The position numbers were made by a program, and so were the translations under genes. The notes under the pieces are model-generated. The model was given only the letters and a program-made list of their open reading frames with translations, made no database searches and had not been told where the DNA came from. 64,000 bases of DNA from Prostheceraeus crozeri (Eukaryota > Platyhelminthes > Polycladida > Euryleptidae): NCBI GenBank assembly GCA_907163375.1, contig CAJQUW010011310.1, forward strand, positions 248,001-312,000, read 5' to 3'. This document shows, piece by piece, positions 24,401-38,700 of this stretch; position 1 is the stretch's first letter, and each line of letters starts with the position of its first letter.

Positions 24401-27400
24401 CTGATGACGCAATGAAGAAGATACGCAAACTTGGAAATCTGAAATCGCGATTTTCATTATTATTTCTGAAAGTGGGTTTTTGGAGTCAAACCCACAAAAA
24501 TCAACCCAAAAGTCTAAAAATGGGTTCTGTTTTTGCCAACCCTATCGAAAAGCGCTCTCACAACCTCGAAGAGGTCCTTCAGTGATACGGGGATCCTGCT
24601 ACCTCGCCTAAAGTCCCTTATTGCGTCAAAATGGAACTCATCAGTGGCAGAAGGGGCTTACACATATGCTACCACGATGACAGGTGGTAAGACGGCCAGA
24701 AGAAGTGAGTCCCTAAGTGTTGAACAATTGAAACTACCGACTTACTGGGCATATTGGAACAAATTCCTGCCAACTTCTTATTTGAAACGCTTCTTCTTTA
24801 TAGCGTGAGACGCTAAATTCGCATGCTTGCTCAAGTAAAATGGATAAATAGCTCAATTAGGATGGTAGGACCGCAAGCCAGCGGCAATGTGCACTTATCA
24901 TCCGATAAAAGTTATAAAATTATTGAATATTTTTTCAGCGAAATTTACCCACAACTTACGTTTTCTGAGTATTTAAGTTTTAGAGTTTTACGTGTACAAG
25001 TGACTAGATTATAGAAATACTTCATTTTACCATCTTTATGGAGTGACTTCAGAGCTATTACTCTTTCCACCATGCCAGGGAGATTGTCGACCATTTTTTC
25101 GTGTTGCTTTACCAAAGTATATAAGGTAGCAACCTGAAATAGAAGAACAATTGATAGAAACGATGTCAAAGCATAAGGACAACTACGAAGGTACACGCAT
25201 GATGTATTTTTCGCTAAATGATCATAATGTTGAGGATTATGAAAAGCTGATGATTATTAGAGGAAAGCTGCTGATGCTTTAAAGTTAACAAAACAATCAC
25301 CATATTTGAATGAGCAGAAAATGCGCTTCTGAAATTCCGAATATCTGAAATCGGAATGCCAAATAGTACTATGGTCGGGAGTCATCAATTTAAACGTTCA
25401 GCTGATGATTTACTACTTACATGCAGTTGATGAATTGACATAAATATTAACTTGAGACTACATCCGCAAAATGTAATCATGTGCATAAAGCAACAAATGA
25501 TAAAAGCTAATGTTTGTATGTGTATGGATCAGCGAATCTTCTCAATACTCGTGAGCATTACATAAATCGCAGAAAGGAGTTCGATCCCTAAATTGGCGTG
25601 AATTCCATGAGGGCTGTAGAAATAAGACGGTTGCTGGGGAAGGCTGTTAGTAAAGGAATGGCTATGTACAAGATATAACAGCTAAAAATTAGCATCGGCA
25701 TCGGCCGATGGCCTCTCTCATTGACTCCGACTCCGCCCACAGCACTGATGTGAAAGCCTGCAGATCCGTCTTTATACAAGATCCACCGGTGCCACACTGA
25801 CAGAACTGCTTTGAAATGCATCAAGGTTGCCGAAATTGTTTACAGAATTTTCACCCCTGTATTGTGTTGGAAAGTGGTCTGGTGAAGCTGATTCCAAAGT
25901 TGTGCCGCGCGAACAAAAACGCTTTTCGAGCGACTCACAGTACATGCGCGCTCTAGGCTCACATGATAGCATATGAGTGCATCAGCTCTGCATGTGCTTC
26001 TGGAGAAGATCTTAGGTTTAGATGCGCACTCATTTTCTGCAGAGCTGCTTCTACCGAAATAGTATGCGTAGAAGAGACTGAGTGTAGTAACATCCCGTTT
26101 GACGGAGAGCGGCTGCAACTTGCTAGCAAGTTTTTCACCAAAATTGACTATTGCATAGTTTTCACACATCAGACTTTATCATGCTGTATTCGCCGCAGTC
26201 AGATGTAATGTTGGGTAAACATATTTAAATTTCCGAAATTGTACCGCAATCCGAAATTGAACCTCTGTTAAGATAAAGAATGTCTGCAAATTAATGTCTT
26301 GAAAGAACCTAACTGATACATAGCAGCTATTATTAATATTACTGAATTCTACGCATACTTCACATGACTCAGGCTACGAACAAATCCTCCGTTATAACTC
26401 ATTTTCGATTATGTGGAGAGGAGGATAGCTACTGGTGGTCTGCTACTTTTATTGGAAAGCTCCAAATTTGATGAGAGTGCGGTGCATTTCGTGCAGCTAC
26501 GCCCACGGTTGTACAGCCGATGGGTTCTCACGTCTCAGACTCCGCCCTCCCCCCCCCCCACTCCGACTTTATACAGGATGTGTGATCATGGCTGCACGAA
26601 ATGCATCGCACTCTCATCAATTTTGGGGATTCCAATAATAGTAGCTGACCCCCCGTAGCTATTCTCCTCTCCGCATAATCAAAACATGATATAGGCTACT
26701 CAGGTATAGTAGGCACTTATATAATGCGAAAATCCTTGATATGCCAGGTAATAAAGAAGTTTCTGATTTTTATTTATTTATTTATTTAGTACACCAATAA
26801 GTGCAATGAGCACCAAGGCAACACAGGAAATACATTCAGGAGGGAAAAATTAGAAGTTACAATAAAAGATAAAAAGCTTTCGTTTAAACTGTTTCACTAT
26901 TCACAATATCGTCGGGGAGGCGGTTCCAGTCATCTATGATGCGGTGGGAAAAGGAGGATAGGCGACAATTCAGATTTGTTGGGTGCGGAAAATTTTGTAG
27001 TTATGTCCACGGGTTGGGAAACACTAAAGGTGAAGAAGGAATTAGGATCACTTGGAGTAAGGTGGTTACATATTTTGAACACGGTTGTAAGGTCCATAAT
27101 CCGACGACGACATTGTAGTGTTGGGAGTTTCAGAGCTCTCAGTCTTTCTTCGTAGGGTAACGAGGATAGACCACGGATGCTTTTGGTGAATCGACGTTGT
27201 ACACGTTCGATAGCCAGAATGTCTTTGTTCAGGGATGGATTCCAGACTGGGATGGCATACTCGAGGTGAGGGCGGACCAAAGTCTTGAAGAGACGAATAA
27301 GCAGATCGGCGTCCCGAGAGACAAATGTCCTGAGGATGGCAGATACAATGCGATTCGCTTTCTGAACACAGGTCAGAATGTGTCGAGAGAATTTTAGGTC

Positions 27401-29722
27401 TTTTGAAATCAGAACTCCAAGGTCTTTGACACACTTGGAATTATTCAGGAAACTTCCATCCAGACGGTAGTCCGAGGCAGGATTGCGAAATCCAAAGTGT
27501 AGAATGGAACACTTTTGGGGATTGAGCGATAGCTGCCATTTCTTCGACCAGGTGGTTACAGCGTTGAGGTCAGCTTTCAGGGGATCAGTGCGCTTGATTT
27601 CGGAGTACAATTTTACATCATCAGCATATTTCAATAAAGAAGAGTTTGTCAAGGTGTCATCAATGTCATTAGTAAAGGCGACAAACAGATCTGGGCCTAA
27701 AACGGATCCCTGGGGGACACCAGAAATCATGCTGTAGGGGGAAGAATGCACACCATCCGCGACAACACTCAGTTCTATCCTCAAGAAAAGCTTTCAGAAA
27801 ACATAGAAGTCTCCCTCCAATGCCCAAGGAAGTCAATTTCGAGAGGAGACGAAAGTGAGGGATTGAATTGAACGCTTTTTCATGAGATGATGTCAGCCCA
27901 CTGACCACAACAGATATTAAATCCTCGAGGAATTCTAAGAGCTGGTGGGTACTAGACGAATTGGATCGAAAACCAAATTGAGAGCGCTTGATTATGTCAT
28001 ATTGGTTCCAGAACTGCCACAGGCGATCGCGAACAATCGACTCCATCAATTTGGAGGCAGTACAAGTCAGGCTGACCGGACGGTAATTCTCTGCTTTCTT
28101 GCGGCAACCTTTCTTATGTATAGGAGTAACCAGAGCGTGCTTCCAGACTAGCGGGATATTCCCCAGCTCAAAAAAGATCTGGAAAAGGCGAGCAAGAAGT
28201 GGAGGCAGAACAAAAGCACCTTGTTTGTAGCAGATATATTGAATGCCATCAGGGCCAGGGGAGGAGAAATTCTTCTTATGTGATAGGTGGAAGCGAATTC
28301 TATCAGGTGTGAAGACTACATCAGTGAGGCAATGATCAGTTTGTGTATGAACAGCAGCAGGTATGGGAAGAGACTCAGAGGTGAAAGCAGATTTGTAGGA
28401 ATCACCAAGAATAGTAGCTGAGTGTAGGGGATCATACACTACTCGGTCAGTGGACGGGTCGACAAGCGGACCAACGGTGGATCGAACCTTTTGTTTAGAT
28501 CTTACATAGTTCCATAATCGCTTGGGTTTGTCACTGTTAGCCAAAGACGATTCAAAATTGTAAATAGATCTGCGGATTGCTTGTTTCGAGGTTAGATGTA
28601 TGATTGCGCAAACGTCTAGCCTCTTCAGATCTGGTGTCAAGGAAGATACGTTCCGCCCTTCTGCGCTGTAGTTTTAAAGAACGAATTTCTGGAGAATCCC
28701 AAGGAGGTCTGTTACTTCGAAGATAATTCATGGTCGGGACTGCTGACGATAAAGCACCGTGAATAGCGTATTGAAAAGAAGCCCATATCTCATTCACATC
28801 TTTGTGCTGGAAGCAACTTTCCCAGTTATTGGAAGGGAGAATGGAACGGTACAAGTCCCAATCAGCCTGCTTAAAATTATAACGAGGAGTCGACTTGGAA
28901 GAAATTGGTTTTCTTTCAGCAGAAAAAGCCAGTTCAGCCAAGAATGTGAAAGTAACGACAAGAATGTCTTATCGTTAGCCTCCATCTCTTTTACGAATTC
29001 TATCAAACAATAATCGTACAATACTGAAAGGTGTAACAAAATGCGGAGATTCACGTTGTCAATGCTGTAATTCCATTATAACAGGAACAACTTTCAACTA
29101 TAAACGCAACAACGAAGTGAAAACTTTCTGGATTAGACACAACATGAACTGTAGCTCAAAGGACTTGATCTACGTGCTTCAATGTAGAGGTTGCCACGCC
29201 CTATATGTTGGCCAAACGGGTGACACATTGAGATCCAGGACTCGAGTTCACAGGCAACAAGTGAAGGACAGAGACTATAGGGTGCTATTTGTAAGCAAGC
29301 ACATCTCTTCATGCTCACAGAGTGATCCTCCCTTCAGCATAATCCTAATCTTAAAGCTGCCCACTAACTGTGATCGAGCTTATAGGGAGAATAAAGAAAA
29401 ATGGTGCATTAGTGTTATAAGACCTTCACTTAATCGTGACCAATGATTTTCACCTACACTTGACGATGTCTGTGGTATTTTCAATTTTATTTTCATCCAT
29501 GACATTTATGTACTTCACTTACTATGTATGTGTAGCCTATGTCATGATTATTTGATTTCATTATAAGTATAGCCCTTGAAAAGCTTGGAGGTGACCAAGT
29601 GAAACCGGTCGGGCGCTGAAAGAAATCAAAGCTTTTTTCTTGATGACCTGTGGGATTTAATTTATTCTATATTTTTATCCATTTCTGAATATATATATGT
29701 ATATATATATGTATTTAATATA

Positions 29723-29759
<37 letters not shown>

Positions 29760-32700
29760 TTTAATTATATAATTTTATATATATATATATATATAACTTG
29801 TATGTATTTTCAACTACTTAATTTTCATCTTTCATACATGTTATACATTTTAGTTGTACATTTTTGATGTTTACCGATTCTACTGCAGAGATGCAAGTAT
29901 TGCGTTCGTAACACTGCCGTAAATAAGTTTGTCATAGATGTTGCATTTGCGATGTGTGTAACATCGTCGTGTAACTTTTGCCGAAGCAGTTTGCAGCAGG
30001 CATATGACAATCAAGGCCGATTAAATATATGCAGAATGCATAAATTGAATAAAAAAGCGCATGATGCAACCTCAAATATAGTTGCTTTAGTGTCAGAAAG
30101 TGGGCTTTCTGGACGAACTTTTGCGGTTCGGATTCTTGTGCTTTCCGTGGAACATGGATAAAAGCAATGGAGTAAGTGCTCTAGGTACGTCATTGTGGAT
30201 ATTCAAGATATCAAACAAGGTGGGTAGTCACTGATAAAGGCAGATGACTTCAATATTACCTTGTAACATTACATTTTCATACTTTTTAACATACAATTGA
30301 GCCATCTTTATACAACTAGTGCAGGAAACCCTCGCTTATGCAGTGAAAGGGCCTGATTGTCCATGCTTAGTGAATTTAATGATGGAAAGAATCAGGAGAG
30401 TCTTCAGCAGAGCTATTTTTCATTTTGCAAGATTTTTCGGTCGGCATTCACAGACCATCTTCAGATCGAAAGTTAAAATTCTTAAATAGTTGTAAAATAG
30501 TTTTTCTATTCTGAAAATGGCTTGTGGATGCCGACGAAAAAATTGTCAATGAAATCAATGATACATGTAATTCTGTTGAAAAACAAAATCATTCTTTGCT
30601 CATACTTAATGAAGGACACGTAGCCCTGGAATATGACCACAAAACCACATCGATTTCTCCTCTGTTTAACGCATTATCATTACTCGTGTGTGCATTGTTC
30701 TCTCTCCGTCATCGTCTCATTAGTCTCATAGTATGGGTAGCTGCCTCGAATCTTCCCATGATCACTCTATCCTACCATACATTTTACAAGTTAAATATTG
30801 GTCAATGTCACGCATTGAGTTGTCACAAAATTAATCTGTTGACCTTATCTGCTCAGAATGCGTCGAGCAGATGAAGTCAGAGCAGGTTGCTTGCATCACT
30901 ACACTTCAAGTTATCGTCTCTAAATGAAAAAAATACTTCTCCGATTTAAATAGCTTCTTGTATGTGTGTAGAAAATATCCACAACTACGTGTATCTGAAG
31001 TATTGTCACGATTGATTCAGATTTTCGAATTATAGACAAATTTGAAAACGGAAGAGTCAATACATAAGCATTGAAATATATAACGCCGACGACACCACTT
31101 TTTGATAGTTCCGTTATTTGAGAATGAACGGGGCTGATTTCAATTGCTGCAAGCTCAGATTGATTTTCATTGAAATGCAAAACAAATTCCTCCTATGTGC
31201 AATATCAGGAACATATGGCTTCATGTTCAGATTGCCAGACAGAGATTCATGAACTCATAATTATTCAAATGACATCGCAAAATCAACATCATCAGGAGAT
31301 CATAAAAGATCCAAGAATAAAATCGAATCCTTGATACGTCAGGAAGAGAGGATCTGATAAGAGACAATCAGGTTCTAAAAGTTCAAGCGAAGTACTATCT
31401 CATTATCGCTAAAATATTTTCCAAAATTTCATTTAGATTATTAGTGGATATGTTGCCCACATAATCCGCCGCACGAGGTGCCTGGGGCTTCGACCGGATC
31501 AACAGGATCAGATCAGACCCGCACCCGATCCGGTTTTCAAAGCTTGTGATCCGGTGATCCGATAATCCGGTTATTTTATAAGTGGTGTGTACTTAGCAAT
31601 ATGCATACTTCTTATGTTCGTTCTCGGAACCTAACAGAAAACTTTCGGTTAGGTGTGTTATTTTAAACTAGAATACTTTTTCGCAAATATCAATACAATT
31701 AATCAACTTTCTTGATAATGAAGACTAATCACAGGCCTACTATCTTTTTTTTCATTATTTATCGTCGGTCTTTTTGATAGATTATGACGCGTTAAGCCAT
31801 CAAACAACATTAATGCGACTTTAGTTTCAAATGATGAATGTTACTTTCTAGCGTCGTATATATCATGAGTTTCATTTTTCCTACATAACAAAATGACGCG
31901 CAGATGGGCAATCGATGCGAGCTTTAAGCTGATTCAGGGATATCCCTGAGCTGATTGGTACTACATACGTGTACGTGATCTGAGACAAACAGAGGACCAT
32001 GGATTTATAGAAGTAAAAGCTGTTTCCCTAATTCCCAAATGAGTACCAATGAAGCGAGTTTAGTTCTGCAGTAGAAAGGGGATCCTACCACATGCACCAG
32101 CAGCCTATGCGACCTTGATCAGTCCTTGCATAATACAGATAATATTTCAACTTTTTACCGGATCAACGGATAACTGGATCCGATCGGGGATATGATCCGG
32201 ATCCGATCCGTTCGGAGCCCTAGAGGTGCCCGTGCTACTTTGCTAATAATCAGGAACTCAAAATAATTGCAGATAACTTGGAAGAAAACTGCGCAATAAT
32301 ATTCATCAGGAACTCATCCGGAGATAGGATATTGACATTGAAAAAATATTAAATGTGATTTCATAGATACAATGGCGTTTTTCTAATTGACGTTCCTTGC
32401 TGATTTTTGATAACCCCTGATGTCGACTTTGGATATCCTTAAAATGTCATTCAATTAAAATGTTACTTACTTGTGTGCATCGCTACTTAAGCAAACAAGA
32501 GCATAGGTGAAAATTGATAAGATCATCAACCTTCTTAATCGACAAACACGTTTGTCAGAAGGATTCTTCAGTATTCAGTCGTCAATTATAAAGCAAAGTG
32601 AATGAGGTTCTTGAACCAAGCTCCAACACTTTTTAAAATGAAGTCAATCAAATTATCAAGGACTAAACCTTGGGTGAAAAACGGTTGGTAATCAAATGAC

Positions 32701-35700
32701 AGATCGCATCATACAGTAAGTAAAACCATTGTGAAAAATAAGGACAAAACATAATGAATGTACACGTATAGGCCTATGCTAAAAATATTCAAATGGTAGG
32801 TATCCTGTGTAAATATGAGTAGAATAAGAATAAAATATTAATTAATAACTCTGCCGGTAATCAATTGAATACGCATCAATGACTAAAACTTAGACATCCG
32901 TATATACTGTTGGTTCGACACTTAGTTATTAAATGTGTAAAGCGCGCAGGCAAACTAATAACCATATTATGCAGCGATCATTCGTTGCTATAATATGCAG
33001 TATCTAAAGAATGCCGACTTCCGCTGGCTAGCAATCAATGCCTTTGATCACATAACCTTTTCCTTGATGTGAGAGCTTCAATGCCAAGCAACAGCACCAC
33101 GTCAGTACATATGCAAAGATTCTCTACATTTATACTTGTCTTTGGATGCAATTGTGAAATTTCGTTAAAATGTGTAAATCGATTACAGTAGTTGGATATG
33201 CATTATAAAAGGCATCAACATTAATCATTCAGGACAACAGAACCATAGACATGAAAAAAACGAGTAGAATCGGTTCTCTCAAATGAAAAATTCATATACA
33301 ATCAAGCTACTGATCAATAAAAGCAAATAGTAATAGTGAACATCTTAACATTAGAAATGAATAAAATCTTTAAAATTTGCTAGGATTATTCACAATTCAC
33401 AGCTTGAACACAGGAATCTGCAGCAACATGTACGGTATAGCATGTCTCAGTAATTTGATTATTCGCAGGATCTAGTAATATTGACATAGATCGGCATCTT
33501 GACTATCATTAAGCAGCGGGTTTCAGTTCTAACTCTGTTAACTTAAACGCGAAGTTGAAATACATAATATGTATGCCCTAGCACAACTATGGGAACATAG
33601 CAGAAAGCTTTACAGAATCAAAAAACTAACTCGATTCTGCGTGTCAGCATCCATTTCAGTCTCTCTTCGTTCTGCCATCTGACCCAGTCGATTGGTTAAA
33701 GCAGTTAGTCGAGATTCCAGTTGATCCAGTTGTGGTACATCCAGTAAGGCAGCGGCCTGCAACATTTTCCCGCTGGCTTCCAGAAGACCTTTATGTGCTG
33801 TTCCGGCAGTCATGGCTGAAAGCTTTGATGCATCGACTCCGCTCCCAACGACTCGCTCAAGTCGTGCCATCCGATCATTGAGGGAAGATAACTGAAAGGC
33901 AACGTTTGTAATGATCGTTTATCTCAAAAGCTTCGAAGTTGGATGTTTTGAAAATAGAATTTGATGCACTTGCTTGTCATGTACCGCTTTCGTACTGATG
34001 ATTGTCAGTGTATGTGAAGTTTTAACGTCACTACTCCCCATACTGGGTGTTTGGACAGTGCTGACATTGTGAGACTATTCTGGGGCGCTTTGGCACTTTT
34101 AGTCCGGATGCCCTTCCTACCAACTTCCAATGACACTTTCGAGGCTCGACCTCTGCATCAAAAGATCGCCAGGACAAGCCCTTAATCCCTGTGTTACGGA
34201 GACCACAATAAAGTGATATTATCATTGGGGCGGTTGATACACGCGATTATCAGAAAAAATGGTGCTTCGTACGTTACAACAATTCTTCAGGACGGTTGGC
34301 ACAAAAAGGGAGTTATGTACAAAATTCAAGAAAATAGGACGCTTGGTGCCAGATTTTTAATTCTAAATGCAATGAAATTTCGCAACAGTAATTGGGAATG
34401 TAAAAGCACAAAACGCATGTGATCGAATTCGAATACTTTAAAATTTTACATAAGGTCATTTAGAATTGTAAGTGCACCAAGCGGCCTTACTGAAATAAGT
34501 AGGCTACAACAGTTTTTATTAACACATAGCTTATAGATTCTTACAATATAGGAGGATATTTTAGATCTTTTTCATTCACTACAAAGCGTTGAAACGAAAA
34601 ATAATTATCAGCACTGTTTGTCACACGTCATTTAAGAGGAAGATCTCCTCACTACATGCATATTTTTTTGAAATTAGGCCTATGTTTAATTTTGATATTG
34701 GCATATTCCAAGAACAATAATGCACCAACTTTTACAACATCTATTCAATCCATTCAACTGATGAAATAGTCAAGTTTATAGACAACCTTAAGATAGAGGA
34801 AGAATATTTTCAAATCTTGCGCGACCATGATAGCGTTCAGTCAATATTGGACCTGCCCATTTCCATGTTTGATATTGGTATAGGCGAATGATGACATATG
34901 TATGTAATTCTCATATGACCGTCACTCAGAATTTGCCTTTAATTGTAGTTGTTCAGTGTGTAGCTCCTCATTGGTTGTCATTGTGTGTTCATTTCAATGA
35001 AGTCACTATCACCCTGTCCTGTCATTTGTATTTTCATATGATGATTTTCATTTAGGCTGCCACTCACTACTAACGTAACACTGCTGCCAGCTTTAGGGAA
35101 ATTTCACAGGCGATAAACATAGCAATGAAAGTTTGCCTTTATGTGAATAGTTGGTAAAGATAAGAAACTTTCATAGTACCAACAGTCCTATAATTTATTG
35201 AAAGTGTACAGAACGTCCTATAATTCTATTATAATGACTTTTCTTCACTCATGACATCAACTAAAAGCAGCTCAAATAATCAAAATCAATCGACACGGAC
35301 ACTCGGTCTCGCAGAATTAGACTGTTTAACTCTTTCAGTTTACTGGAAGTGAAGACTAATTCAAAAGGATGGCACATGCTGGAACTTAGTAAGTGGGCAA
35401 AGAGGAATTCCTAATACCTTACAGAGATACGAAAAAAGTCGTGCGTCGCTTGCGCATTGCTGTATATTCCATCAAAGTACTTCGATTGCCAAGATTCCTC
35501 CAGATTCAACAAATTCAGATCATTGCGCACAAGTTTTCTCCATAATGCTTGTCCTTCCGCTCATTATTAAAGAAGATAGCAGGCGCACAAAAATAGGTTC
35601 ACCTGATGATTTCACCAACCTCTTCTCGGCATTCCTCACTGCATACACTGAATGTAGCAAAACAGCGATGTGTGATTTGGTGTGTCCGAAGTGATATTAC

Positions 35701-38700
35701 AACATGCACACCACTCACTGGCTGGTGCCCAAAAGCCCTCTGACAGCTTATTGTTTGAGAGAGCGTGCGCCATTTCCAGTAGTATGCGATAAGCGAATCG
35801 TCCCTTCTAGGAAAGCTGAAGCAGCGGAGCAGGTTGCTTAATTCTGTGCTCCGTCTACATGGATGAGGAATATGGAGCTTGAATTCATCGCAGATATCAA
35901 ATAAATATGGGAGGGTTCTTGGTACACATCACGTCCTATTCACGCAGTAGTGAGGGAAAATGCCTTGGCCAATTGTCGTCATGTTTCTAGATTTGGAAAA
36001 GACAAGTAGAAGTTGCTAACTTTTTTGATTTTTTATCAATATATTTCGGCTATGGCACATGAATAGCCGAAATATATTGATAAAAAAATCATAAAAGTTA
36101 ACAGCTTATACTTGACTTTTCCAGATCTTGAAGCATCACGCAGTAGTAACAAGTGTCCCCATTATTTTCATCATTTTTGTAAAATTAAATTTATGAATAT
36201 GCCTGTAATGAGGCCAGAAACAAAATAACTGCCAAAATGACAAGAAAACAACAAACAATCCAACGTGTCTGCATAACGGGTACAAAGGTTCAATCATTCA
36301 CACTGATAATCATGCCGAAAAAATTCAACTGTAAATGTTTCAGTCTTTCAAGATAGGATAAAAATCATCTAAACTTAACATGGAACATATATAATGGTGC
36401 ATGATGCCATAGGTGCGAAATTCTAATGAAAATACAGTTAAGTACATGTATTTCATCTCACCTTATCGAGATTATGGACTTTCTCAACATCATCTGAATG
36501 AAACAATTCATACACAACTGATGATTTAACGCTCTCATCCTTCATCGGCTTTGCGGATGTTTTGCTGGGTCTGCTGTCGGATTGCAACTTTGACATCTGA
36601 GATTTTAGGGCACTGAAAAAAATAACAATTTAGAACTCAAATATCTTTTCCTGCTTAGTAGTGTGCTTTCACTGAAACAAACAGACTTAATAAACAGTAC
36701 TTTTACTTGACCGTCAATGAGCGTAACGGTGCATTCGCATGTGGTATAGCCATAAACTTTCATGTGACTTTCAAGATACAACATGAATTTTCAATGATTA
36801 ATTCATGCTGTAACGGATAAAAGCAGGTATCATACTTCCACAAATAAATTTTCAAAGTTAATAATACATCAAAACATATACCAAGGATAATATCCAGCAT
36901 GAATGCACTTCTAGTACCGCAATGACGTATGCACTTTGTGCAGCTACACTACAGTTTCCTTGAGTTTCATCATCATTTATCCATCTCCTAGTTTAAAAGT
37001 GTTCATAGCTCCTTTGTGAAGATACTGCTAAATTGTGAGTTCCACAGAATTAGATTGTTTAAGCTCCTTCACTTTACTGGAAGTGAAGACTAATTCAAAA
37101 CGATGGCGCACGCTGGAACCTAGTAAGTGAGCAAAAAAGAATGCCTAATACCTTATAGAGATAGGAAAAAAGTCGCACGTCGGTTGCGGATTGCTGTAAA
37201 TTCCATCAAAGTATTTCAATTGCCACGATTCCATCAGATTCGAAGAATTCAGATCCTTTCGAACAACTTTTCTCCATAATACTTGTCCTTCCGACTGACT
37301 GCTTACTGTTTGACAGAGCGTATGCTATTTCCTATGGCGTGCGATATGCGAGTCATGCCTTCTAGGAACACTGAAGGAGCGCAACCAGTTGTCTAATTCT
37401 GTGGTAAGTTTTGTCTCTATGTGGATGAGAATCAATGAAATAGACTTACTTTGAGACGGACGATTCTGCATCAAGTGGCAACCCTTTTGCCTGGGGACCC
37501 AGAACTTGGTCTAATTTGTGTTGAGTAATTTGAGTTTCCAGAGCCCCAACTAGTTCCTTAAGTTGTGAAAGAGTAATTGGTTGGTCAGGACTAGCAGGTT
37601 GATCTCCACCAGCAGCTAAATCTTCTTTTAGTTTCGCAATTTCACGAATCACTCTCTCATAACGGTCTACAATCGTCTCAGATTTTTGATTTGCTTCTGA
37701 CGTCTCATCACCATCCTCATCTTCATTTTCATCATGTCGTACCTTCTTGCCTGAAAATAATGCTCATATTTTACTTTCATGTTTAACCAATGATGTTTAA
37801 AAACAAAGATGTTTTCTATATTGATAAAAGTACAACAATCAATCTGCAATACCCAGCTGTCATGGGTGAATGAATGATGATGAGTGGTATCCGTGGCACA
37901 GAGGTTAAGTGCTTTGCTTAGCGATCTTTCGGTCAAGAGGTCGAGCCCCGAAAATGTTATTGGAAGTCGTCAGAGAGGACATTCGGATTAAAAGATCACA
38001 ACGCTTCAGATTACAGTCTAACTGTCAGCAACGCCCAAGCCCGCAGTAAGATCGATAAAATTACTACAATCAATTTGCAATGCCCACAGCTGTCATGAGT
38101 GTGTGATTTAAAGACACAGGGTTTCATAAGGATATGTTAGGAATGGGAAAGATTATGTAATTCATCTCTATAAAGGTATGTGTTGGGGATGAAAATTGGA
38201 AGGGATTCATTCACAAGTCTCGATACAGAATTCCAGAGCTTTTTCAAAATTTCAAGGACATTGCCAATTAAATTCCAAAACCCACCAATGCATGCATAAC
38301 CTTTTGAGTATGCCACTGAACAATGATAGATAGAACATATTTTAAATTTTAGCTGCACAAAATGTACTTCATTCGCACTCATCGTTCATCACACATTAGG
38401 TTGGTAGCCATAATGACCTGGTGGGAGTTGCCAATGTAGTAAGTCTGTCAGACCCTCTTAACTTGTTAGTAAGGCTTCGCATATCGTGTGGAGAAAGTTA
38501 ATCAATTAATTAACATTAAACAAATTGGAATGGAACATTCCTATGAAATTATCGAAAGGAATTACTCGTTCATACAGAATAGAAAAACGTTCGACTTATT
38601 CATTTGGTCTTTGTCATCGATTCTGATAAAACTGAAAAGCGCTTGATGCAGTTGCTCGCATAGAATAATAATCTAAAGTACTTGTTATGCATGTATATTA

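Noticed and set aside
29117..29446. Host GIY-YIG nuclease gene (such as SLX1)
   Set aside because: The CGxxRCxxC linker and surrounding pattern are those of Penelope-like elements, and no host-gene context exists.
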